Shown: positions 33,500 to 43,872 of the stretch, piece by piece
Layout: each line of letters opens with the position of its first letter
Position numbering within the stretch: position 1 is the first letter of the stretch
NCBI RefSeq assembly: GCF_013368755.1
Contig: NC_049565.1
Coordinates: 1,674,001 to 1,738,000 of the forward strand
DNA from: Talaromyces rugulosus
Taxonomy: Eukaryota > Ascomycota > Eurotiomycetes > Eurotiales > Trichocomaceae
DNA: 64,000 bases
Direction of reading: 5' to 3'
Made by a program: the position numbers and the translations under genes
Notes under the pieces: model-generated
Database searches by the model: none
What the model was told of the DNA's origin: nothing
Seen by the model: only the letters and a program-made list of their open reading frames with translations

Positions 33500-34065
33500 T
33501 TAAAATTGACTTACTCTCCAATACTGTGTTTTTGTTTTTTGCAACATTGAATGATTCATACTTCCAGAAGTTTTATTATGAAATTTGAAGCTTAGGCTTC
33601 TATTATTTTTAACTTTTGTATTTAGAAACCATTAAAATTTATATTAATATATAGGTTTTGAGCGGAAGTCTGGAGCTCTTGTATATAACTTGGATTTAAT
33701 CAATATATAAAGATGGCTCTTCAAATTATGGCTGATTCCATGCAAATTTCTCAGCTAGATGCATCAAAGGTTTTCTTAGTAGTTGCCATGCTATCTCGAT
33801 ATGGATGGCCCCAGATAGTGTCATTCACCGTTTCTTTTCTCTCTCTCTCTCTCTCTCTCTCTGTTGGTTTGTGGATCTATGGAGATTGCGGAAATTAATG
33901 TTATGCCCAGCCCTAGTACCAGTATTGGGCACAGAAATCTCGCGTTTAAAAGTTTGCACAACTATCTTCTCGCTGCTGTTCAAGCAATATTATTCTCCAA
34001 TATTTCTATCAACATATTCTCTATTATTGTCTATCTCATAGGAACAGCCTGCAATGTGAGGGCTA
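33500..34065. other. Intergenic with a (CT)n microsatellite
   Basis: CT dinucleotide repeat at about 33838-33862. Apparent hydrophobic open frames here are driven by that repeat and AT-rich DNA. An extra first exon of the next gene might lie here but none was convincing. Confidence 0.4.
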
Positions 34066-34951
34066 GATCAGAGTCGCCTGTTTAGGCAATTTCGATACCA
34101 ACCCGTTGCCCCGGCCGGTGAAGATGAAGTCGGTGAAATATCAGATTCCTCGTTCACGAACTCACCCTCTATTAATGAACATAAAGATACCAAGTACGAC
34201 AGCGCCCGCGTCAAACTAATTCATTTTTCCATATCATCTATTTGTCTTTTTGCTTCCGTTTCATTCTTTCTTTGAATTCATTCTTATGATAATTGACAAG
34301 GTCAATAGGTCCAGCATTGGAGGCTGTCGAGTTTAAATGGGTGACTTATAACGACGTCTTCCAACCGGATGAATACAGCGGCTACCCCTCCGCCGGTTCA
34401 GAGAAAGCATGGGCCGAATTATGGGATTGTAATTTCGAAGCCTCCCAATGGACTTTGACGGGGTACTAATGTGTACAGTTGGCGCCTTCAGTGTACCGCA
34501 GGAATTTCTCAGTGGCTTGAACAAATCCTCCACAACAGGAGATTACAGATTAGTTGATTCAGAACCGGATTCAGGTGTCGACCGTCTCCTAGAGGGCACA
34601 CATCAGGTTCATTGCTTGGTAAGCTGCGACGGTGTTAATATTGAGAACAATATTCTACCGAGATCTATATGGCAGAATCTTGTGAGGCAGTTTATCTATC
34701 GACATCATTGGGACTATAGCCAACTCCCGTCTTTCAGTGGCGGAAATAAAACACGGCGACACCATGTAGATCATTGCATCGAGACATTGAGAAATGTTCT
34801 CACTTGCCTGAGTGATGTGACCGTATATGTCTTGGTAGAATCCGACGAAAGTGGCAAGGTTGAGACTAGAGGACTTCCACACAGGTGTCGCAAGTATCAC
34901 CAGATGGTTGACTGGGTAAATTCGAATTCTGTTTTTGATACTGCCGAATAG
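34066..34951 (+). CDS. UstYa-family (DUF3328) protein, 5' end unresolved
   Basis: The pieces found by splicing are: a polar N-terminus (DQSRLFRQFRYQPVAPAGED) and a membrane segment (KLIHFSISSICLFASVSFF); an intron ending at about 34310; ALEAVEFKWVTYNDVFQPDE and AWAELWDFGAFSVP joined across a 50-bp intron (about 34431-34480); THQVHCL joined to NLVRQFIYRHHWDY across a 54-bp intron (GTAAGC...GGCAG, about 34619-34678); then the second HVDHC motif and LTCLSDVT, ending VFDTAE. Two HxxHC motifs after an N-terminal membrane helix are the hallmark of UstYa/Yb oxidases, which cyclise or oxidise peptide and polyketide products. No ATG opens the first piece (CTA at 34063-34065), and the splice after the membrane helix is unclear. 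It may be damaged or have an upstream exon. Confidence 0.65.
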
Positions 34952-35259
34952 TCAAGTACATTCAAATGTTAAATATTCGTTGGGGGTTGGTTCGATTATG
35001 GGAACCTCACAAGCATCAATTGATGAGGTTAAACTAGGCCTCGACATATATAAATAACCATCGTAAAATACTCCAATATGAACTTCAATAAAAACGCAAG
35101 TGGAAATAATTATGGTAAATTTTGTAAGACTCCAGGCAGCCAAAATGCAATGGTTTAAGCCGAGCACGTGCTCGCGCTGCCTCGAGATGAAAAATCCGCA
35201 ATGCGCCTGCCTGTTCGCTCGTCTTCATCTTTAAACATTGAATCCTCAAAAGCGCAGGA
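34952..35259. other. Short intergenic promoter region
   Basis: About 300 bp before the amidase gene on the same strand. No specific motif recognised. Confidence 0.4.
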
Positions 35260-37026
35260 ATGGCCTTCAACGTCCTTACCACAAATGCGACCGAACTCCA
35301 GCGGTTGTTACAAGAAAACAAAATCACGAGCGTCCAGATTGTGCACGAATATATCGCGCAGATTGATCGTCATGAGCCTGCTCTCAATGCGTTGATCTCG
35401 GCGGCCAAGCGGGATAACGTTCTCGCAATTGCCAGATCTCTAGACCAGGAGCGTCAAAAAGGTAAACTCAGGGGACCATTTCATGGAATTCCGATTATTT
35501 TGAAGGACAGCTTTGTCACCGCGTCGGATCTTGGTATGAGCACAACGGTTGGATCGCGCGCGTTCATCGGATCCAAGGCGTCGAAGAATGGAGTCATCAC
35601 TCAGCAGTTAATTGACGGTGGCCTGATCATCCTGGGAAAGGGTAACATGACTGTGAGTAAGATTACTTTTTAATCTCATTATATCCGATTGACAGTTACT
35701 AGGAATTTGCTGGCATGAAAATGACCACGATGATGCCGGGTTGGTCTGCGCATGGCGGCCAGACGCTGTCACCCTACGTCGGCAAGTTGGAGGAGAATGA
35801 AAAATTGCTTGGTCACTCAGTGAGACTGACCATTAAAATCCTATATCAAATCTTTACTGATATATAACAGGCTCCTGGAGGTTCATCTACTGGTTCGGCG
35901 GTAGCTGTAGCTGCCGGCTTCAGTCCGCTTGCCATGGCTACAGAGACAATTGGTTCCATCGTAACTCCTTCAACCCGCGCAGCTTTGTACGCGCTCAAGC
36001 CTACTACCGGGATTCAAGATGTTACTGGACTGCATACCATGACAGATTTCTTTGATAGCGCAGGCCCTATGGCAAAATCCGCGGAAGACGTACGCGTGCT
36101 TTCTGAGATTTTACTCGATCGGACATTTAACTTCTCTCCATCGGGCTCCTGGGAAGGCCTTTCCATAGGCTTTCTGGATCCGAAGGTATGGACCATGGCA
36201 TCTGATTTTTGTACGCAATTTGAAGGAACAGCAGAGCAAATGGTATGCCATGTCTATTTCACCAGGTATCCAAAGTAATTGACAAATATTTTTAGGTAGA
36301 TGAGTACGAAGATACAGTTTCTAGCCTGAAAAGCCATGGTTGTTCTTTAAAGTACCCAATTGATCTTAAGGATGTTTCAACACTGTCGGATATACTACCT
36401 ATCGCATGTAAGTCACATCATCTAACAAGTGGCAAATTCACTAACAGCTTATTAGATTGGGACTTCAAAAATGTTTGTATCCCTAGATTCATCAAGGCGT
36501 TTGACGAATGCCCTGTGAGTAGCGTTGCGGATATTGTCAAGTACAACAGAGACAATTCCAAAACAGCGCTGCCTGCTCGTAAGTTAAAGCCAGGAACTGC
36601 CCCCCACTTGAGCCTTCTAACCGACAACAGCATTCACGGAGCAAAATGATTTAGAGGGGGCAATGAACAGCAATGACGAAAAGGAGAAAATAGATGCTTT
36701 AAAACTGGATCTTCGTAATGCTGCAAAAGATATTCTCGACGATGCGTTTGATAAGGAAAAAATCAACATCATTGCTGCTCCCGGAGACTCGCCGCTGTGC
36801 GTTCATGCTGCCGCTGCAGGTAAATTGCTCATTGGTGTTGTCCAATCCTTGGTTACTGACAAACTCAGGATACCCTGTAGCCACGGTCCCGATAGGGCAA
36901 CTTCGATATAATAATCGGCCGTTCGGTTTATGTCTCTTAGCAAAGGCCAATGAGGAGGAAACTCTTTTGCGGTTTATGAATGCTTACGAGAGAGTTGGTA
37001 AGCCTCGCCCGGTGCCGAACATTTGA
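35260..37026 (+). CDS. Amidase-signature family enzyme
   Basis: ATG is at 35260 (MAFNVLTTNATELQRLLQEN). At least seven exons are separated by introns of about 45-70 bp, each with clear GT and AG. The catalytic triad is complete: Lys in GIPIILKDSFVTASDLGMST, cis-Ser in APGGSSTGSAVAVAAG, and nucleophilic Ser in ATETIGSIVTPSTRAALYAL. The C-terminal exon reads GYPVATVPIGQLRYNNRPFG, then LCLLAKANEEETLL, and ends KPRPVPNI. The enzyme hydrolyses an amide. It lacks a signal peptide, so it is probably intracellular, with unknown substrate. The position of the third splice (about 35819-35870) follows from the family pattern LLGHS then APGGS. Confidence 0.88.
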
Positions 37027-38852
37027 AGACACATAAAATCTTTTGCGCCGCTATCAATGATCAATTTCGTTTGGCTTCAATGTTTCAATGTTTATTCAGA
37101 ATAACGTCAACCATAACAAACATATATATCTCAATTACTCCAATGCCAATCTGCTAAACACATATTTAGAACACTGTTAATGGATTGGATACATTATCAA
37201 ATGTCTATCAGATCCTTTTCTAACAATATAGGTTCTATATAGAAAAGATGTTATTGGGCGTTTGTGTTGGGCTGTGTTGTAGTCGACCGGTAACCCACAA
37301 GTCAAAGTCTTAGAGGGGGGAATTTTATTAATATCTTCGGGCATACAGCCATTATCTTGCAGAATTCCATTTGCCTCGCAGCGGGTGAAATATTGATCGG
37401 TGATATGCCCTTCCCGTCATTTGACAACCCGTATGATCCGGGTGGGCTGGCATTTCTGGCCGTCGCCTCAGCCTAGAGACTACAAAGTAAAATATACAGC
37501 GTAATCTATGCTACCGGCAGCAAATCTCCAACTTCAACCGCCCATCAGGAAGGGTTAGGCAATAGCGACACCCCCATGACAACACATAGTCTACCGCCTA
37601 TTGAGGCGTTAGAAAGCGTTTCGACGAAAATTTCCCATCATATCGACACATAGAACCAGCCTTTAATGATTTAAGCTTCAGTTCCTCTCGCCACCCCAAA
37701 GAGGGCTGGTTGCTTCTTCGATACTAGGCTTTAAATCACATAATTTATCGCCCATGCGTTCTATACGTGGTAGCATGTTCGGACAGGGAAGAATTCTTCG
37801 GCATATTTATCAAATTGTGCCACTTGTCTTGATGGGTGCTGAGGCTACGTTATCGTTTCCTCTCATATGTTGATGGAACGCAATCGACATACTTGGGCCA
37901 CTCTTCAGTTAGAAATCGCGTTTGACTTTTCTTTTCTTCTTTCCTTCTACGTATTTGTTAAATCTCACGCCCGACAAGATAGGTAGGATCTGGGATCCTG
38001 ACCAGTGAGCTTCTTCTCACGATTGTATGGAACCTCATTCCTAGATGATTTAGTTCTTGATTCTACACAGCTGCTGGATTCTATCGAGATGCCAGTACAA
38101 GCACTGAAGTCGTGACATGTGTTTTACCAAATATTCGCCAGAAGAGAAGACTCCTTAGCTATGAGAGCAGTTAGTAATTAAATTGCGCACTCAATGTATG
38201 AATAGGTTGATAAATGATCTTGGATCATAAACCGCCAAGATAGAACCGCCTTTAGATTTGTCCACCTCTATCTACTCCGTACTCCGCCCCGCATTTTTTT
38301 TTCCTACGTAACAGAGAAATGTTCTTAACATATTCGTAGTAATAAGTAGGGATTTACTTGCGCCACTCCCAACTTTGCTAGACAGAGTCAGAACCTAGAT
38401 AAACCTGCAAGGCGACTCGGTACGTGGTCGGATCGGCACAATAAGTGTCAAACTGGAATAAGACTACCATTTACATCAATTCCCATAAGGGTTCCCTTTT
38501 TGGCATGGTAAAAAAAGGCCGACATTAAGTTTCTTGAAGGGGTTTAGCACCATTGGAAACTCTGCGCCTCCAGATAGATTCTCATGTACACATAACAGCA
38601 GCAGCAGAGTATTTCTATTATTTATAAACACATACTTCAAAAAATGTTTTTTTTTTTTTTTTTCATGAGTAGATGGCTCTAGCAAGGTAAAAAATGGCGC
38701 TAGTAAATCCGTCTAATTATGTTGGCTTCGTAATAGGCTTAACGCTTCGTATTCATGACTAGCCTATCTTTGCTCAGTCGTGAACTCTTCATCGCCTCCT
38801 ATTATTATTATTAAGTAATATTCTCAACATTACGTTGATCTTGCTACGCGGA
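37027..38852. other. Long gene-poor stretch with one possible coding scrap
   Basis: 1.8 kb without a supportable gene. At about 37309-37476 the plus strand reads NFINIFGHTAIILQNSICLA, then AGEILIGDMPFPSFDNPYDP, then GGLAFLAVASA and stop. It looks protein-like but I recognise no family. A T-tract lies at about 38647-38663. Nothing else is seen. Confidence 0.35.
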
Positions 38853-38853
38853 C

Positions 38854-39588
38854 ATGTCTTCTACCTATGGCCCGATCACCAGTGCGGGCACTGTTACATC
38901 GTATCTTCCCTTGACAAACAGCGAGGTCTGCGCCAGCCCAGTGTTCTTCCCTATATCTTCAGGCGGGCGGCAACTTCTTTCTGAACGCCCCGCAGTCCTA
39001 TGACGGAAGCCCAGCATGCAACCCGCCAGAGATATCTCCATGGTGGTACCAGAACCTGGATACTGCGGCGCCGACAGCGACATTGTTGGGGGGATATGAT
39101 TTCTATTGCCCAGAAGCGTACACTACTGTGTTTTCCTGGGTTACTTGTGCGAGTCTTCTATTCCTACTGGAACCATCACCATTGTGCAGGCCGCTGAGAC
39201 ATGGGATGTTTACACAACAACAACCACGTCTTTATCGACGCCTACAGTGATATGGGGGGTGCAAGTGAACGGTTTTAGGATCCAACCACCCAAAACAAGT
39301 GCCGCTACTACAACTTCGGGAGGGGATGGCGGTGTATCCCCGTCTACACAAACTGGTGATGGTTCTGGGGCCACGTCTTCAAGTAGTACCTCTACGTCAG
39401 AATCATCGAAATCATCCTCCTCCGACTTGTCCACGGGTTCTATCGTTGGGATCGTCATGGGCACAGTAAGTGCGGTGGCTGCTGTCCTGGGACTATTGTT
39501 CCGGGTATACACGTATAAGAAGACGCAGAAGCGGCAGCAGCAGCAGCAATTAGCTCAGGAGGGTACCCAATCTATAAAAGAGACGTAA
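38854..39588 (+). CDS. Ser/Thr-rich single-pass membrane protein, frames disturbed
   Basis: ATG is at 38854 (MSSTYGPITSAGTVTSYLPL). After a break near 38920-38950 the next piece reads NFFLNAPQSYDGSPACNPPE, WWYQNLDTAAPTATLLGGYD and CPEAYTTVFSW. The frame then changes again near 39130 to CESSIPTGTITIVQAAETWD and a Ser/Thr-rich linker. A membrane helix follows (IVGIVMGTVSAVAAVLGLLF) with a basic Gln-rich cytosolic tail. This layout (a Cys-containing ectodomain, a Ser/Thr stalk, one helix) is common for fungal wall-facing proteins. The first break can be an intron (GTCTGC...CTTCAG). The second has no obvious splice sites and may be a frameshift. It is intact only if unseen introns exist, and the family is not named. 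Confidence 0.45.
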
Positions 39589-41710
39589 CGAGGTTGTGCA
39601 ACGACTGTGGTTCAGTTACCAGCACTGAATTTTGCACGAAATGTGGTGTGCGTCAACTGTAACAGTCTGATAGTACAATTGAGATGGATGTTAAGTATTG
39701 CTCTTAGGTTTATTATTGGCCTTTTGCAGTTCTTTGTAGGTATTGTGTTTTCATATTCATTTTGTGGCAGCGGCTATACCCCTGGAGGTACAAAGTTCTT
39801 TGTGATTTATTATTTTATGTAGAGAGTTTAACTTGATTTTTACAACCAACTGCTGACCTACCATTATCTCCACGGAGTTCAACTTGGCACATTTCTGCGG
39901 TTCTAAAAATGCCGCACTTTGAATTATTATCTTGGAGAAACACACCTCTAAATCCCCTGCAGGCATATACATGTAACATTGTACAAGGCGACTCATGTGC
40001 ATAGCAGTTTATGGCTGCATCAATTGACATATTTAGCTAGCCATGGAATCCTAGTAGGGATGTTATATGGATAATATACTTGAGAAGAAAAATTCTAAAA
40101 TACTAGCAGTAAATGTATATATATATTAAATTAAGTGAGGTCTAGAGCCCTAGAATGGAGCATGTCAGTGGGGAGCGGCCGGCAATGGCCTGAGGATGTA
40201 ATCGGATAGTAGTATTGCTGTTAAATCACTAAGTACTCTGCTACTTGTGTACATTGGAATCTATCAGGGGCGCGTTCGGAAGGACACGCAGAGTTCCCAA
40301 ATACACTAAACCCCTTTTGGAAGCTCCTTCCTCATTGGCTGCAGGATCCGACTCGGTGCCGAGTCGGCTTGCAGATCTATCCACACATGGATTTACAGGC
40401 GTTTTCTGACAACATAGTCAATAAAAATAATAAATAGGTAATATTAGATGAATTCTATAAATAAGTACTAGAAGCTGATATTGATATAGTAACATACTAA
40501 TATATTTCCCTATAAGTCCTTGCCTCTGAACATTTGAACCCTTGATTAAGTATAAAAAGGATCAACACTTAATAATGAACGAGGCTATCAACATATATTG
40601 AAAGCGCGCCGATTGGCTAAAGCAATCAAAAATAACTAAAGTCTATTTTTAAGGTTTAGTCGTTAATAAACTGTGCATGGAGTGACGAAGCAGAACCCAT
40701 GCACAAAACGAGACCAACAACCAACCTGTAGAGACGAGGCGACACACTAAAAGGGCGTAGGCGATATATGCAGATACAACTATTGAAATGATGGTAGAAA
40801 GCATCGCGATAAAGGCACTGGTATAATAAACATAACTAAAGACGGGCGTACTCATAAATGTAGCCTGCAAGTAAAGAAAAGATAGGGCAAGATAGGACAA
40901 TCCGAAGCTAAAGTCAGAGATAAATATTACAGACGCAATGCCTACAACCTAGTTAGCTTGAATTGGAACCAGAATAGGCATACTGGATGAAGCTTCTATC
41001 AGGCCGAATTCGTAGTTAAACGAAGTTGCTAGAGTGGATGGATGGTTGATTATTACAGTCTAAATGGGTGGGCGGAATGAGACTTATCAAACAATTTATG
41101 TTTGGATCAGCAGTCAGTCGCCGCTTTAAGCTGACGATCCTACGATGATTCATCACGAAAACTTATCTTCGGCTTTACTAATTCCGCCGGGCATGGCCAA
41201 ACGGAGGAAGAATTCATCCGAGAACCTTTTCGTAATTTTACAGTTACTTTTCATATAACATTGAAGACACGTTGGTAGAAGATTTTTTTTATAAACGGAC
41301 CGGCCGCGCTACATATACGGATTGCGTTGGTTTGGTTATAACCACCAAAAGGGAAACACAGTAGAAAATGATACGCAGTAATGGGAGCATATTTGCGCTT
41401 AAAAGTCTCCGGGATCCATCAAATGTTACAAAGCAGCGAGTCGAATTATTAACCGTCACGTCCGCCCGGATCCGTAGGCACGGCCTTTTTAGCTTGAAAC
41501 GCCATGCCAACATGAGAACGCCTAATAATATCCGTCGATAATTGTGGTAACAGTTGTGGAGATAAATAGCACCATATTCCCTCCGTATTCGTAGGCTTCG
41601 GCTGCAAAGTAAAGAAAAACTGAAGATTCAAATAAGGACACCTTTCCTTCTAATATCGCTTCGACGCATTGTAAAGTGAACAGAATACAGTTATTCTGAA
41701 AAAAAAAAAA
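39589..41710. other. Gene-poor AT-rich stretch with a GC-rich palindrome
   Basis: More than 2 kb without a supported gene. A perfect palindrome lies at 40348-40367 (CCGACTCGG, TG, CCGAGTCGG). A hydrophobic minus-strand frame at 40649-40900 (83 codons) could be a scrap of a membrane protein, but has no family pattern. Confidence 0.4.
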
Positions 41711-43003
41711 ATGGTCCAAGAATTTGCTATACCCAAAGGCTCAACCGTGGTAATCACGGGTGCCAATGGCTATATTGCATCTCACGTTGCCGACATCTTG
41801 GTCGGGCTTGGATATCTAGTCCGCGGGACTGTGCGTTCGGAAAAGCCGTGGCTAGACCAGCTATTTGAAGAAAAATACGGCAAGGGAAAATTCCAAACAG
41901 TGGTTTTGCCTGATCTTGCTGCTGAGGGAGTTTACAAGGATGTCATCAAGGGGGCTGCGGGCTTTATACATGTAGTAAGTGCATTGTTGCTTTCTTCTTT
42001 GACTTCTTATATCACAGGGCTGACAATACTTTTATAGGCATCGGATGTCAGCTTTGACACTGATCCAAACCAGGTCATTCCAGTAGTTATCAATCTTACT
42101 ACTAATGCTCTGAATGCAGCTGCTCAAGAGGCATCCGTTAAACGGTTTGTGCTCACGTCCTCATCAAGTGCAGCTCTGTGGCCGACGGCAGATAATGAAG
42201 GGCTTGTTGTAGACGAGAGTACGTCTAATCACATCCCTGGATTTTGGACAGAAGAAACTAATTGTATTGAAGATAGCTGGAACGAGACTGCGGTCAAAGC
42301 AGCTTGGGATCCAAATACGCCAGAAGGCGAAAAGCCATTAAATGTCTATGGCGCCTCCAAGACAGAGGGTGAGAGGACAGCCTGGAAATGGGTCCAGGAA
42401 AACAAGCCAGGCTTTGTTTTCAATTCTGTTCTACCTAATTTCAATGTACGTTTCCTTTTTTGGCTGGACCTCTCGTTTTCTCTTTTTCCTCTGGCTGACA
42501 CAAGAAATAGACGGGCCCGACCTTGCATCCAGAAATCGGGGGCTCAACCATGAGCATGATACGCAGCCTATTGAAAGGTGATGACATGTTCGTAAAAATG
42601 ATTCCACCCCGTAAGTACATATATACCCGATCCGATATACTACCAAAGAGTCAAGCGAGAAAAAAGAAATGGTGAAAAAAGGAAATTAACAGCAAATCAC
42701 ATAGAGTATTACATTGACGTCCGCGACTGCGCCCGTCTCCATGTCGCCGCCCTTCTTGACACCTCTATCAAGGACGAGCGCATCTTTGGCTTTGTCCACG
42801 AATTCAACTGGACCGATGTCATCACTCTACTCAGGGCACTTCGCCCAGACAACAAGCTCATCCCTGATCCTCCGACCAACGAACGGCGAGATAGGAGTCT
42901 GGTTAAAAGTAAGGTACGGGCGGAGCAAATATTACACTTTTTCTCGGGCAGGGCATGGACCGGGTTTAATGCTAGTGTGGAGGCGGGTATTGCGGGGTTC
43001 TAG
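41711..43003 (+). CDS. Extended-SDR NAD(P)-dependent reductase (aldehyde/ketone reductase, dihydroflavonol-reductase type)
   Basis: Exon 1 is 41711-41974 (MVQEFAIPKGSTVVITGANG), ending FIHV at GTAAGT. Exon 2 starts at 42038 (ASDVSFDTDPNQVIPVV). Further exons start after introns of about 60-100 bp near 42446 and 42612. Cofactor loop GANGYIASHV, catalytic Ser in VLTSSSSAALWP, and catalytic Tyr/Lys in NVYGASKTEGERTAWKWV are all present. It ends GFNASVEAGIAGF. This matches Gre2-like carbonyl reductases that use NADPH on aldehydes and ketones. Soluble and single-domain. A Zn2Cys6 gene follows 870 bp downstream on the same strand. Confidence 0.88.
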
Positions 43004-43872
43004 GTAGTTCAGTCCCTTTTTATTGTGCAGATCCTGCAGGGTTCATAGCATAGGTGAGTCTTCTTAGAAAATATTATCTAGACGACTACGTATGTAGAAT
43101 TTAGACGAATGAATGTACACATTGCTGCCAAATACTTTACATGTTTTATATTGCCGTTCTAGGAAATCCGTCGTTCTCCTGTCTAATGCAACTAAGACAA
43201 ACAAACAATGGTGATGTATAAAACTATAATATATTCCAGAATATTGAAAACTGGCACGTACACCATAAAACTTTTGGGCGGCATCTTTCGATAGATCCAT
43301 TCCAGAGCATAGGAGTGTATGTGGAGTTGGTGATTGGGTGGCGTGCAATACCCATGAATCTAAAGATTCGGCATGACTGGTACTGTCCTGCTAGGCAGCA
43401 GTGAACTCCAAAAGTCGAGGCTGTCGCTGCGTATATATATTTGGCTCTTTTCCGCTGCTGCAGGCTCAATCTTGTATTCGTTGTTTTCCCCGAAACGTAT
43501 TTGTCGCATTATATTCAAATTTCTCCAGAACCTGGTTAGCGTTACCAAAAACAGTAATCCGCTCCGGTGGGATCTCTTGCCTCTTTTGTGGCCACCAGGT
43601 CTCCGCAAAAATTGAAAAACATTTGTACAGTTATGAATAGTTGTAAAAAAATATCCCATGTAACTTTAATCGATTATTGCTTTGATCACTTCCTATCATC
43701 TCACTTATGTTACTGACCGTTGGAATATGGTTAAGTCAGAGCATATTATGTAATTTTGATTACTAAGAATAGACACTGACGTTCCGCTATCCCCGCGTTT
43801 TCTATTCAAGGATTGAAAAGTTTATAAGGTTTTAGAGTTTTGACCAGCTTCTTCGTTTGATCAAGAGCGATT
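43004..43872. other. Intergenic
   Basis: No gene supported. The short overlapping frames on both strands at 43064-43659 have no family features. The last 200 bp are the promoter of the regulator. Confidence 0.4.

Noticed and set aside
33713..34041. Open frames with Leu-Ser repeats
   Set aside because: Produced by the (CT)n microsatellite at about 33838-33862.
40348..40367. Palindrome resembling the tail of a Cas9 guide-RNA scaffold
   Set aside because: Only about 13 bases match and the motif is self-complementary, so chance is sufficient. There are no repeats, cas genes or vector sequence nearby.
40649..40900. Hydrophobic minus-strand frame of 83 codons
   Set aside because: AT-rich DNA easily yields hydrophobic codons; no start context, no family, no neighbouring exons.
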